Assembly: GCA_023630585.1 (NCBI GenBank) | Contig: CM042535.1 | Coordinates: 29,824,899 to 29,888,898, forward strand | DNA length: 64,000 bases | Source: Cranoglanis bouderius | Taxonomy: Eukaryota; Chordata; Actinopteri; Siluriformes; Cranoglanididae | Direction: 5' to 3' | Shown: piece after piece, positions 33,667-45,609 of the stretch | Numbering within the stretch: position 1 is the first letter of the stretch | Layout of the letters: each line of letters begins with the position of its first letter | Notes under the pieces: model-generated | What the model was told of the DNA's origin: nothing | The model's input: the letters and a program-made list of their open reading frames with translations, nothing else | Databases searched by the model: none | Made by a program: the position numbers and the translations under genes

Positions 33667-34750
33667 ACATGCTACTGATTGCAATGCTACATGCTACAGA
33701 TTGCAATGCTACATGCTACAAACACTCGCACAAACTCGATGCTTGCAAATATTTTTTTTTTTTTACGAAGTACTGACATTCGTAGCAATTAAAACATTCT
33801 GTTTAAAAAGTACCACCTTGAGCACTAACGCAATAAATGAGTGTTAATGGATGTTAAAAAGTAAAACTCTAATATTTTACTTAATTTATTTAAAGATTAC
33901 CTGACAAAGTTTTCACCGTCTTCACCAAGTTGTGTTTCAGAAAATGGCTCCTTCACGTCTTTCACCGGATATTTGCTTGTCACGTGGCTCACAGTCATAC
34001 TTCAAATTTTAAGTTGGGTTTACTTAACCTTAACCTAACTGTAATTGTAGTTGACGTGACCCACGTTTTTTTGTTCACTTTATGCATACTCTTAATTTCA
34101 CCTGGTAATTGACATTTTTCTGTTGAAAATGTATGTTAAGTAAGCTAAAATGTTTTTAAAAATGAACATTTTTGAGTTTAATCTATTTATATTTATACGT
34201 AATGGTTGTTGAGCCAATGAATAATTTTTTTCAGTGCATGTGTGCCCTGTTAAAATTGATTGTTTAAACAATTAATAGCTCTGAATATCTACTCTTGGTT
34301 TCAGCCCTAGATTTCACCTGTGAAGACTGCATTTGTTGATAAAAATGATAAACCGACATGAAAACTATAGAGCTGTTTATAGGAGAAAAGCAAGCCATTT
34401 CGAAGCTGAGAAAAGAAGGAAAATCTATCAGAGCCATTGCACAAGCATTGAAGCTGCGGTAAAAGCCTGAAAACGCATCATAAAAGAAGAATGCAACCAT
34501 TTGGTGATGTCAATGGGTCATTGGTCTGATGCAGTTGTTGCACGCAAGGGATATGCAACCAAATATTAAGTATTATTTACAATAATTTTCTTTTATTCAA
34601 TATCTGTTCCTATACTTTTGCTCACCTAAACATTAGGTTGTCTGATACAAAAGGTGCCGTGTTTTACCACGATAGATTAAACAACATAGATGTTGTTTAA
34701 CACATCTAGATGTAAATATGAGGAAATGAAAGCTGAAATAAACTTGTAGC

Positions 34751-35599
34751 ATACTTTAATGATTTTTTTTGTTGTTGTTTTTGTTGTTTTCACATCCTGC
34801 ATTAAAAGAAGAAAAGCCACCCTGAACTACTAGTCTTTATAATTAATGAATAAATGCAATGAAATGCTGAGTTGAAGTTTTTGTTTAAATTTCATCAACA
34901 AGATCTATTTTCACTTTGGTTACCAGTGCTAGTAGTGGGATTTAGCCCTTGCTTCATCTCTACCTAAAGAGAGTGAAGCAGCAGCGCTTTAATCCTTTAG
35001 TCTGTCCAGCTCTCTCATCTCCTCATCTGTAAACTGTTCTCAAACAGATCAGCTTCAACTTCCATGCTAATATGCCATCGTGCCCATGCTCACTCCACTC
35101 AAGTTAACTTTCCGAGTCTCTGCTGTAAATTAGCGCGACTGCGTCAAATAGCTGCACTGCTTTCTGAAACTCTGAATCTCCACTACTGCTACACTGCATT
35201 TCTCATTAATATGACAATAAACGCCACTGGGAAATAGTAAGGAAAGAAGCTCGTGCTCTTTAGCTTTTAGAAGCTAACAACAAAACCTGACTGTTATCTT
35301 TCATGCTTGAGATTGTTTCTCCTATTAAACACCATTGTGAATGAGCAAGCAATGTCCCCCGTGACATCAGTGCACCACACAACCGCCGACTTCTCACAGG
35401 AATAATGAAAATACAGTATCACCCAACAAATTAGCATCAGAAACGCTAAGCAGATCATAAATACTTCAATATGTAATTTAATTTAAACATTAGGGTGGAC
35501 TTTTCCTTGAAGTGTGAATAATTGTTCAGTGACAAAGATCCAAAACCTAATCTTATTAAACCTAAAAAGCAAAACAACAAGGTCAAGGAACAAAAGCAG

Positions 35600-35646
<47 letters not shown>

Positions 35647-36100
35647 GAGTCATGAAAGTGGAAATTACTGAATAAGTCATACACTTTGAGTCATTGCCAC
35701 ACAAGAATTTCACCCAGGGCCAATCACACTGTTCAAAGTCTGAGGAAGCTAAGAGATGTGCACTGAGGGACTGCATCAAAAGTTCAATTAACAATAAAAC
35801 TTGGTACAAGGCCACCTACTGAGTTCATTTCACTTTCTGCTAGCTTTCTCCATCCCTGTAATTATCTCTCCTCCTCCTCTAATGATCTCTAACCTCTATC
35901 TATGTGGCATTTTACCTTCTCACTGACACCCTTCAAATGCCTTTCCTCCACATAATCTTATCTCTCTTCCTCATTCTTTGTTTTATTCCTCTTTTGTCTG
36001 CGTTTGGCAGCACAGGTTTTGACCCTAAGGCAGTTGCAGAAAAATTCTGTCACCCCTGTCATGAGGTCCACTCAGGCCTGAAGGATGGAACAAGCTGAGA
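34751..36100. other. No gene seen; CT microsatellite
   Basis: (CT)n at 35607-35643, about 18 units. The open frame at 35483-35815 includes it and is not a recognised protein. Confidence 0.5.
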
Positions 36101-36104
36101 TCCT

Positions 36105-37935
36105 TCCTAAACAGTACTGAGAAATTATACTTAAGTGAAAGTACAAATAATGTGTCAGAATCCTACTTAAATAAAAGTTGAAGTAGCCAAAGGTGTGCTC
36201 ATATTTAAAAGTAACAACATTGCTACTTTTAAATGTAGTCAAGTATTAAAAAGTAATTCGTCAACTGTTTTAAATGATGAGAAGACGATTTTCATTTTAA
36301 AGCCACAGCATCATTTTGAGTGAAAACATAATTCAATCTCTCCAAGTTTGACGGTCATATGCATATGACTAATGCTATGTAAAGTTAAATAACTAATGTT
36401 ATTTGTAAATAACCAATTTTCAGCATTAGCTGGAATTGGGCCTAGCCATTTTAAATTAGAATTGGCCAGTTTATGTTAGCAACTGGAATCGCTGCTAGTC
36501 TAACCTGGCATTAGCAAAAAGAAAAAAAGAAAAAAAAGTATGTTATGTTAGCAACTTAGCAAAACTTACATCAATATGCTTTTTTCAATTTTTAGATGGA
36601 GGAGATGCCTCTTTTTAAACAAGTCTTTTCTTACTCCAGCATATTGAAACATTTTACTGAGGTAGAGCCTGGCCACTCATCCTCAAGTTCCACACTTCAG
36701 TCTGGTGGCTATGTCCAAATTCAGATGCGCTCGGACAGCTATAGCGCTAACTTCAGTGTGTAGCATGAGAAGGTCATGGCAGATGAACTGGCACAATAAT
36801 CGATAGGCTTTTTAACACTGAGGAACTTGATTGGATGAAATGATTGCTTGATAAACTGAGCCCATTCAACTGATAACCAGTGTGCAGTCAGTCATTTGGT
36901 GATTTGTACTGAGTAATTTGAAGGTCTAAGGTAATTTGTTTTTCGAAATATACAATTGAGGTCATAAGTTTACATACTGTAAGCCTTGCAGAATATCTGA
37001 CCCCTTTAAACAGTGGACTATATGATGTTGAGATCCATCGTTTCACACTGAGGACAACTGAGGGACTCGTACACAACTATTACAAAAGGTGCAACATTCA
37101 CTGATGCTCAAGGAGGCAACACGATACATTAATAGCCTGGGGAGTGTAAACTTTTGAACACTTTTGTCTTCTGGGAAACATGTTAATATCTTATGTAGCT
37201 TCTGAAGGGCAGTACTAAATGAAAAAAAAAGCTCTTTAAACAAAATAATAACAATTTACAAAGATCATCCCCTTCAAAAGTTTACACCCCCCTGGCTCTT
37301 GAATAACATGTTGCCTTCTTGAGCATCAGTGAATGTTTGCACCTTTTAGAATAGTTTGAGTCCTTCAGTTGTCCTCAGTGTGAAAAGACGGATCTCACCA
37401 TCATATAGCCACTGCTGGAAAGGGGTCAAATATGCAGAAGATGCTGGAAAAGCAAAGAATGTGCAGGACCTGGAGGATTTTTCTGAAGAACAGTGGGCAG
37501 TTTAACTGCTCAGGACAAACAAGGGACTCATGAACAACTATCACAAAACATAAAAACAGCCACTGATCATCTAGGTAACAACACACAGTATTAAGAATCA
37601 AGCGTATGTGAACTTTTGAACTGGTTCATTTGTGCAAATTCAGTTATTATTGTGTTTTGTGGACTCTATGCAAACATCTGTTATGTGAAATAGCTTATTC
37701 AGGGCAGTACTAAATAAAAAACAAAATGCAATTTTAATGATCCCTCTTATTATTTTTTAAAATGATTAACATTTTGCAGATTTTGCAAAGGATATGTAAA
37801 CTTATGACCTCAACTGTAGTAATTAAGTAAGAGGACAAATGTTCAATTTATATAACATTCACGTAAAGTACAAATATGCCAAAATAATATTTAAGTACAG
37901 TAATGAAGTAAAATTACTCAAGTATTTTCCACCTT
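36105..37935 (+). mobile_element. Dispersed AT-rich repeat, copy 2, with nested MITE
   Basis: The left part (CAGTACTGAGAAATTATACT to GCTAGTCTAACCTGGCATTAG) matches 14297-14680. The right edge GAAGTAAAATTACTCAAGTA...TTTCCACC mirrors the left end loosely. It contains the element at 36953-37816. No target duplication was found. Confidence 0.5.
36953..37816. mobile_element. Sleeping Beauty-like foldback MITE
   Basis: The ends are CAATTGAGGTCATAAGTTTA and TAAACTTATGACCTCAACTG, with TA on both sides (36951-36952; 37817-37818). The end form resembles the CAGTTGAAGTC...GTTTACATAC termini of fish Tc1 elements of the Sleeping Beauty type. Internally, 36998-37115 is inverted relative to 37310-37428 (shared CACTGAGGACAACTGA and CATTCACTGATGCTCAAG), making a large hairpin. 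No transposase. Confidence 0.8.
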
Positions 37936-37978
37936 AGGTGTGCTAATTAAATTGGATGAATTATGAGGGTAAAGCTCA

Positions 37979-38290
37979 GTGCAGTCATTCTGTGAAGGTC
38001 ACATAGACGGGAGATACAGAACAGAGAAACAAAGCCAGGATTTTAGAGAAAGGGAAAAACTAAGGAATTACAATTACCTTTCCAACATGGACACTCCTAT
38101 GGGGATCATATCAAGCGTGCTAAAAATAGCCACATCTAGAATTCAGGTTAGAGCGATGGACCCTGCGAGCTCACAGTCGTCAGGTATCATGAATACAAGC
38201 GCTGTGGACAGCGAGACTGTCGGAACCCTGGCACAGACCCGGAACCCTGTAGGGACGGCTAATAGACTGACGCCACTATTAGCAGGGTAG
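37979..38290 (+). CDS. Unrecognised ORF, possible exon
   Basis: I do not recognise this 103-codon frame. Its second half, from an internal ATG near 38155 (GCGATGG, good start context), reads MDPASSQSSGIMNTSAVDSE and TVGTLAQTRNPVGTANRL. It is locally CpG-rich against AT-rich flanks and ends near a donor-like CAGG|GTAGGA at 38284-38293. It lies immediately after the repeat at 36105-37935. It could be an exon, a captured fragment or chance. The opposite strand is also open over part of it. Confidence 0.25.
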   Translation: MQSFCEGHIDGRYRTEKQSQDFREREKLRNYNYLSNMDTPMGIISSVLKIATSRIQVRAMDPASSQSSGIMNTSAVDSETVGTLAQTRNPVGTANRLTPLLAG

Positions 38291-38860
38291 GAAAATAAGC
38301 CAGACCACACTAGCCAGTCCGAACAGCGCATGCGCAAGCCTCATCTCAATTATTCAGAGGCTGTTCAGTACATATATGACACATTCATGCACAGCCAAGG
38401 ACACTGCATATGAATAATGCATTTAGCCTGAAGCATCTGTAGTCTTAACCTTCACATTCTGGTTGTTACATTGCACTGATCCATTAATACATGCAAAATT
38501 ATTAGATTTTCTAGCAATGTCACTGTAAAATGTATAAAAGCACCAAATATATTTATTCTTCTCAAATATTAGAAATATAAAACTATATTCACAGAAATAA
38601 ATCCACAAAATCAGGTCCTGATGTGTACAAGTGGGAGTGTGAATTAAAGTTAGAGGGCAATGCTTAAAAATCTACAATATATAAATAAATACAGAGTTTA
38701 TTAGAGAAACTGAGCAATGTTAATTGTTCATTAATGTTAATGTTAATTAATGCTGGCTAAACATTAATAAAAAGTAAAAATGAATGAAAAAATACAGAAT
38801 CTTTTATTTATGCACTTCCAACACAGTTAGGCTTAATCCTAAATTGCTTTCTATCCAATA
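38291..38860. other. No gene seen
   Basis: AT-rich sequence with TTAATGTTAATG repeats near 38715-38765. Confidence 0.5.
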
Positions 38861-39125
38861 TATACACTCACTGGCCATTTTAATAGCAACACCTGTACCC
38901 AGAGAATGGCCAGACTGGTTTGAGCGGACAGGAAGTCTACAGTAACTCAAATAATCACTCTTTACAACCACGGTGAGCACAAAAGCATCTCAGAACACAC
39001 AACACTCAAATCCTTGAGGTAGTTCAGATCGAACTCCTGTCAGCCAAGAACAGGTATCTGAGGCTCACAGAACTGCACAGTTCCACATTGAACCTCGCCT
39101 GGTCAGCCACAGCTCAAAAAGTGAG
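38861..39125 (+). mobile_element. Tc1-like element, internally deleted fragment
   Basis: TATACACTCACTGGCCATTT is the outer end. It jumps directly into transposase text (ATGGCCAGACTGGTTTGAGC; CAGGAAGTCTACAGTAACTC), then breaks off. Third copy of the family at 23048-23490 and 29895-30140. Confidence 0.7.
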
Positions 39126-40812
39126 TTTGATGTCACTTTTAGAATGCATACATCGGTTATTTTTATACTGAATTAAAAATTGGCACTCTTTTCCTACACC
39201 AAAGGACACAAGGGTAATCTGGCCAACATATTAACAACATATGTTCTGATAAACTTTTCAAATAGTGCTCAATAAGTACAATTTATCATGGCCATCCAAA
39301 TGGAAATACATTAACTCTTTCTCGAAGAACACTGGCGTTCCATTCTGCCGGTGAAATGGAAATCAACTTATCAGCATTTTCAATCAATATAAACAAATTA
39401 ATTATTTTATCGCTGCAAGTCTGTTGTAAGATTAGTCAGGACACTGTTGGGTTTCTGTGTGTAGAGTATTGTGACTCTGTGTTTAGCTGCTGGTGAGCAG
39501 GGCGATGGGAAATAGGAGGGGTGTGGCCCCTCTACTGGGCAAACAATTCACATCTCTCCACAATTGGTACAGAGCATTGGTACAGAGATAAAATGGACGG
39601 CACAAGTAAAGCTTTTTTGATAGTAAACCACAGTATACAACTGCAACAATACAATTATAACTTTTAAACCTAATAGACTATGTACAAAAAAGAAATACGT
39701 ATGATAAACTGCAAATTCTTAAAGCCCTGAGTGTCTACTTTCCATTAACCACTACTGTGGAGTGTGACATCACAAATAAATTCAATGCTGAACACGGCCA
39801 ACCCCAAAACAGGCGCAAAGTCCATTTTTTGGACTCTGGTAAAAAGAGTTAAGTACAGTATTTTTTTTTTATGACAAATGAAAATGCATAAAGAATCTTT
39901 TTATATTTATACCTTGGCACCCTGAATTGAAACTGAATCAGAATCAAGATCGTTTCTCCTTGTGAATTTGTAAGATTTCACACAATCCATCTCTATTTAT
40001 TACAATTTCATGCAAATGAAATCCGAAAAATCTACCTGGTAGAATTGCAGCCAATGTTGTATGAGATCGAGTTGGACAGAACTGACAACTGATGAGCACA
40101 AGTATGTAATGTTTGAGTGGGTTGGTAAATAGGGACACTGAGAAAGTAAAGGGCAGACTGGCTGAGTTTTGAAAAGGCCACATAGGGAAGGGCACAGGAA
40201 GAGATTATGACGAGGTGGTCACACCATGTGTGTGCCTGGCATGAAACCAAATTGTGCAGAGAAGCAAATCTCAAAAGCATGGCTATGGCTCATAAGAAAA
40301 GAGAAATCTAGGATGGGCAGAGCCGGCTGGTATTAATTGGCTAGCTGAGCTAAGCCCTGCCTCTCTTTCAAGACAAAAATATACTGTAATTAAATGAATA
40401 CAAAATATGGCTCAGTTTTTGGTAACTCAGCCTTATTTGCTGTTAACAAATGGTTTGAATCTGCTGGGGCTCATTCATGATAAAAACATGCAGACAATAA
40501 TAAAATACTAAGCAATAAGTTGATTTTTGCTTCTCAATTTCAAACCATATTTAAAATTTCAGACTTACGTAAATTGGCAAGTAAAATAATGGCGTGTTCA
40601 AAATAGAACTTCTTGAATGTATAATTTGGATGTAGGGACAGGATCCTATAACTTTCAAAATTTCAAAGTTGGGAGAATATTGTTGCTAAGAACATGGAGA
40701 AAACGAATGCCAAGCATATACTAGCAAAGTAAAGGAAAATGAAATCAAACTGTTAAGAATATAAACTTCCCTCACATGTGAAAAGCTTTCTAAGACGAAA
40801 ATTACACTATCG
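39126..40812. other. No gene seen
   Basis: AT-rich spacer. The overlapping minus-strand frames at 39944-40280 lack recognisable domains. ATCG at 40809-40812 is the left duplication of the next element. Confidence 0.5.
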
Positions 40813-40947
40813 TGTAACGTATGAACATATCAAACTGATTTCTGAATCAGCCTGGGTTAGCAATGAAATTTCTCTGTCTCCTTGAGCTGTAAATCCCTAT
40901 CTGTTTAATGACCACTCTGCCCCAGTTTGCCCAAGCTACCTACACGT

Positions 40948-40979
<32 letters not shown>

Positions 40980-42021
40980 GCTTACCTTACACACACAAAG
41001 GAGAAATCTCTCTCTTTCCAATGTAACATGTAATTATATGTAATTAGTCGATGTCCAAATAGTGTGATGTTTTCGTGTTTGCATATATTGTGTTCATGTA
41101 ACCTAACCTTAATGATTTTAGATAGTTTTAATTTAGAATATCATTTTAAATGTCTGTAACCAGGTTTTATTTGTAATATTCTTTACAAGTCCATCGAATT
41201 TGGTATGTAGTTAATCGTCTCGAGATACCCTGATTGATTAGGCATATCATATTGCAATGGGATACATTATTTCATGCTTTCTCTTAATTTCACTTATAAT
41301 ATGGTATAAACCGGCTCCTCCCTGGACATGCAAATCCAACTTCCTGACTGGCCCATAGCCCAAAGAGGCATGTGTGTTGGTGCTGTCTTTAAAACAACAC
41401 CACGCTTTGAAACTTTTCTCCTCAGTTGTTGTCGTCTCTACTCTCTTCAGTAACTCTTCACTTCTACGCTCCTTCTGGTTTCTCTCCCCTGGGGCCACGT
41501 GCTCCGGGAAGAGGAAGCCAGGATCTCTCTCTCTCCCAGACAAAGGATGCAACCGCCTCACGGCCGACACCTCTTTTCAAACGGCACGACGAACCAGCGA
41601 ACTCTACACGGCCTTGCGCGAACTTTCACACCGAAGCCATGCAAGTATAGTTAATGACCTATATCTGCGTTTAAGATTGTACCCCTGTTTACAGGAGATT
41701 TAAGTTCGTTGCTGGTTTTGAAAAAGGCTAATTAGTTGTGTTTTTGTCTGCTTCCCTTTTCTTCCCTTGTATATAGATGTACATATGTATGTTTGCTTAG
41801 AGTTAGTCGTGCGTATCCATAGTTACATCTAGTTATTAAAATCTATTATCCCACGCTTGATTTGTCTCTGTTTTGTCACATGATAGATTCAATTAAACGC
41901 TGCGATCTCGATTACCCACTCTAATCTTTAATAACAAACTTCGTTGGTTAATTCCTCCTGGCCAGAAGGATAAACTCCCTCTTTAGAGTTCATAATTCCA
42001 AACTAGACTACAGCTAATCCT
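40813..42021 (+). mobile_element. LTR copy B, 3'-truncated
   Basis: It starts TGTAACG. It contains GTATAAACCGGCTCC (TATA-like, about 41308), CTGGGGCCACGTGCTCCGGG near 41490 and the downstream U5-like text shared with copy A. It stops at CTAGACTACAGCTAATCC, where copy A continues for about 450 bp more, and abuts copy C directly. Confidence 0.75.
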
Positions 42022-42426
42022 TGTAGCGTATAACTATGCCCAAACTGATTTTCTAAATTAACCCAAACGAAACATAGAAAGTTTCACCACTTAGACGACC
42101 TAGAGTAACCCCGAGAGGCCTCCTTTGACCAGATGCGCCCTTTGGAATGCAAAAAGTCTCTCTGGGACCCACACAGGACTTACCCCTGCAAATAAAAGAA
42201 ACCTTTGATGACTGAACGTCTGGGAAACTTCATGATTCGTTCGTCAGCAGGGGTCCACCAAAACTCCCCGACCAAGGGCCTGTAAATCTTTGATCTAATC
42301 TCGGTTTACGACCATATAGATTTAGCTTCAAAGTCAGAGAGCCAGAGGAAGAAATGTCCTCCCTAAGGTCACCCTGAGGTGACCAAGGACCAGTGGGACA
42401 TTAGAAGAACGCCAGCCCCCTCTTCT

Positions 42427-42493
<67 letters not shown>

Positions 42494-44010
42494 TACCTTA
42501 CACACACAATGGAGAAATCTCTCTCTCTTCAATGTAACGTGTAATTATATGTAATTATTCCATGTCTAAATAGTGTGATGTTATCTTGTTTACATATATT
42601 GTGTGTTTATGTAACTAACCGTAATGACTTTAGATAGTTTTAATCTAGCATATCATTTTAAATGTCTGTAACCAGGTTTTATTTGTAATATTCTTTACAA
42701 ATCCATCGAATTTGGTATGTAGTTAATCGTCTCGAGATACCCTGATTGATTATGCATATCACATTGCAATGGGATACATCATTTCATGTTTTCTCTTAAT
42801 TTAATTTATAACACGGTATAGACCGGCTCCTCCCTCGACATTTAAATTAGGGTCCGAGACCAGACAAAGAGAGTTCATCCGGACATGCAAACCCAACTTC
42901 CTGATTGGCCCATAGCCCAAAGAGGTGTGTGCGCAGGTGATGTTTTTAAAACAACACCACGCTCCACTCCAGTCAGAGTGAGAGTTACAGTTAGAGTTGG
43001 ACTTCACTTCTTCTGGTTTCTCTTCCCCGGGGCCATGTGCCCCGGGAAGAGGAAGCCAGGATCTCACTCTCTCCGGACACAAGATGCAAGTACCTCCGGG
43101 CTCACGCCTTTTCAAACAACAACGAACCAGCGAACTCTACACGACCTCGCACAAACTCTCAACCTTGAGGCCATGCAAGTATAGTTAATGACCTATATCT
43201 GCGTTTAAGATTGGACCCCTGTGTTACAGGAGAATTAAGTTCGTGCTGGTTCTGAAAAAGGCTAATTAGTTGTGTTTTTGTCTGCTTCCCTTTCTTTCAT
43301 CACTTTCTCTCTATCCCTTTTCTCTCCCTGTATATAGATGTGTATATATGTATGTTCTGCTTAGAGTTAGTCGTGTGTATCCATAGTCACATATAGCTAT
43401 TAAAATCTATTATCCCACGCTTGATTTTCTCTGTTTTTGTTGACGGGATGAGTCAATTAAATACTGCATAAGATCTCGTTACCTGCTCTAATCTTTAATA
43501 ACAAACTTTGTGGGTTAATTCTTCCTGGCCAGAAGGATAAACTCACTCTTTAGAGTTCATAAAGCTGATCTAGGCCACATACATAGTCATAATTAATTAT
43601 AATCCGTTGTAGTTAATTATCTATATGTATATGTGCACATACATGAATTCCCTTTCATGGCTGATGTATATTTATAACTGGTCACAACACGCATTGATTA
43701 GATATATAGATATATTTCACGCCAGTCGAGCTAATTCCTTATATAAATTGGAGAATACATTTAAACGTGTTAAACATTTTTTTTATTCGTTACATAAATT
43801 GTAACTGGTGGAGAATATTTTTAAACGTTGCAGATTCATCCGATTTACTACTCATTCTGGTAGATAATGCGGGCACGCTTTAAAACTCATCTCCTTTAAA
43901 AAGGTGCGTTGAATCCAAGCGTGCGCTTCTGTTTCGTTTCATGTTTAAAGTTGATCCATTACATTATTCTGGTGGAAAGGAATAATGCTAGTAATGATTG
44001 ATTCGTTACA
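42022..44010 (+). mobile_element. LTR copy C, full length, longer variant
   Basis: It starts TGTAGCG and ends CGTTACA. The right flank ATCG (44011-44014) matches the ATCG before copy B (40809-40812), so B and C share one insertion. It carries about 300 bp near 42070-42420 not seen in A or B, a (AC)n tract at 42429-42490, and lacks a short block present in A and B near 43560. Confidence 0.75.
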
Positions 44011-44014
44011 ATCG

Positions 44015-45361
44015 CGTTGACAGAAACCCATCTTCAAGCAGCGTGGCTTTATTGCGAATCATCAACACTGTGTCACAACTCATGAACACAACAGCGGATC
44101 CTTAATATGAAATCATCTTGTTATGAAATCTTGTAAACACTAGTTGAACACAGCATGACTTTATGATGAGCTACCAAGTGGTACCATGAGTGCGCAGGCA
44201 AAATGCTGTCGCGCAAGAAAAAAAAAATTGCTATTATGAGAAAATCATTTTGTTAGCACAAGAAAACATCTTGAGATGCTGATGGATATATTTCTCTTTC
44301 TTGCATGGCAGCTTCCGTACTGTTTCACTGTAAGGCTGTTACGACGCTGACAGAGACAGAGTGAACACTGCCTTGAGAGACGTCTGGGATAATTACACAT
44401 TGCTTAAACTAAGTTAAACGCTTAATTACAGAAGTAGATTGAGTGTGTCAAGAAGAAATTCCCACTTGAGTCGAGCAAAATCACGCTCCATTAACGGAGC
44501 ATTCTGAGAGACTGACAGCAAGCAGTTGGTGCAATTCGAGTGACGGGAAACTGCTCAGAACTGAAAATCGTCCAAATGTAAAACCCATTTGTTAGCCAGC
44601 ATATTTCAAGCTTGGACAGCATCTTCCTTAATAAAACCATTGGCAGTGAAAAGATACAAAGTTGTTACTATGAATATTGAACCAGCAGACAAACGAGGTC
44701 TTCGTGTTTAAACTGTGACAGAGTAATCAAGTGATTAATTCTGCCTGTTCAGCCCTCTGTTTTTGACCAAGTGCCACTCAATCTCAGAATCTTCTCCTCA
44801 GTTCTGTGTGCAACCCACACAGGTCACTCATGTGGGCAATTCAAAGTCACCATTTCGAAGGAATCTTGCACTACATGGCCCACTGACTAATTGGAAGTGG
44901 CAGACATCTCTCCTGGGAAGCCACTAAGACTTTTAGTGCTTTTGAACACATCATCCCTGCTGGATTCTGCTGTCATGGGTTATTTATTTATTATTTCCCT
45001 AGCACGGGTAGAACAATGAACTGAGACTCAACACAACACACCAGAAAGATTCCTTAGAGCGTAAAGGTTAAAAAAGTAATAAGTAAATAAATAAAGTTCA
45101 ACAGTTGCAGTAATATTTATCCAGGCAAAGTTAGTTGTATTCAGAGTCGGGTTACACATGTCCTTAAGCTCATTCCTACAAGGTTGTTCGAGACAGGGCT
45201 GTTCAGTAGCATCTAGACTGCCTTAAAACAAAAGCACCCAACCTCCCCACCTCCCAAAAAATAACAACAAAAAAAAAACAGGTATAGAAAATGTGGACTG
45301 CTTTCTTTGCTGTCAAATGTAATATGATGCAACATTAAAACAAGAGACAATTTTTTTCCCC
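44015..45361. other. No gene seen
   Basis: No repeat termini or coding pattern recognised; an A-run sits at 44219-44227. Confidence 0.5.
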
Positions 45362-45609
45362 CTCTTTTGGCTGCTCTCATTCAGGGTCCTGTCACAGCAG
45401 ATCACCTGTCCGCATATTTAATTCCGGCACACGCTTTAAGCCGGATGCCCTTCCTGATGCAACCCTCCCCATTTTCCGGGCTTGGGACTGGCACTGAGAG
45501 TGGCTTGTGCAACCCTACAGTGGCTGGGGTCGGTCCCTGACTAGGAATCGAACCCAGGCCACAGCGGTGAGAACATCACATGCTAGGCACTAGTCCACCA
45601 GGGAACCGA
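45362..45609 (-). mobile_element. tRNA-derived SINE (second family)
   Basis: The plus strand reads GCCGGATGCCCTTCCTGATG, GGCACTGAGAGTGGCTTGTG and, near the end, AGGAATCGAACCCAGGCC, the complement of a tRNA box B (GGGTTCGATTCC). It ends at ACTAGTCCACCAGGGAAC, the complement of the box A side. Well preserved. Confidence 0.8.

Larger units (their letters stand above)
31601..34236. mobile_element. CACTA-like (EnSpm-type) element inside the Tc1 element
   Basis: The left end is CACTGAAAAAAATGATGTGTTGG and the right end (complement) is CACTGAAAAAAATTATTCATTGG. The flanks are CA at 31599-31600 and CA at 34237-34238, a 2-bp duplication. Removing it rejoins CTGCCCATGTGTGCCCTG of the Tc1 element. The left end is duplicated in tandem (31601 and 31726). 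No transposase seen. The class is inferred from the CACTG ends and short duplication. Confidence 0.7.
31353..34750 (+). mobile_element. Tc1-like element (host of nested insertions), internally deleted
   Basis: The left end is CAGTCCCATCCAAAAGTATT after TA (31351-31352). It is interrupted at 31600/34237 by the CACTA-like element and resumes with TGTGCCCTGTTAAAATTGATTG. The start region of a transposase survives (MKTIELFIGEKQAI-like text near 34360; LRKEGKSIRAIAQALKL near 34405-34455), then most of the gene is missing. The right end repeats the left inner motif (CATCTAGATGTAAATATGAG) but the outer terminus is lost. Confidence 0.75.
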
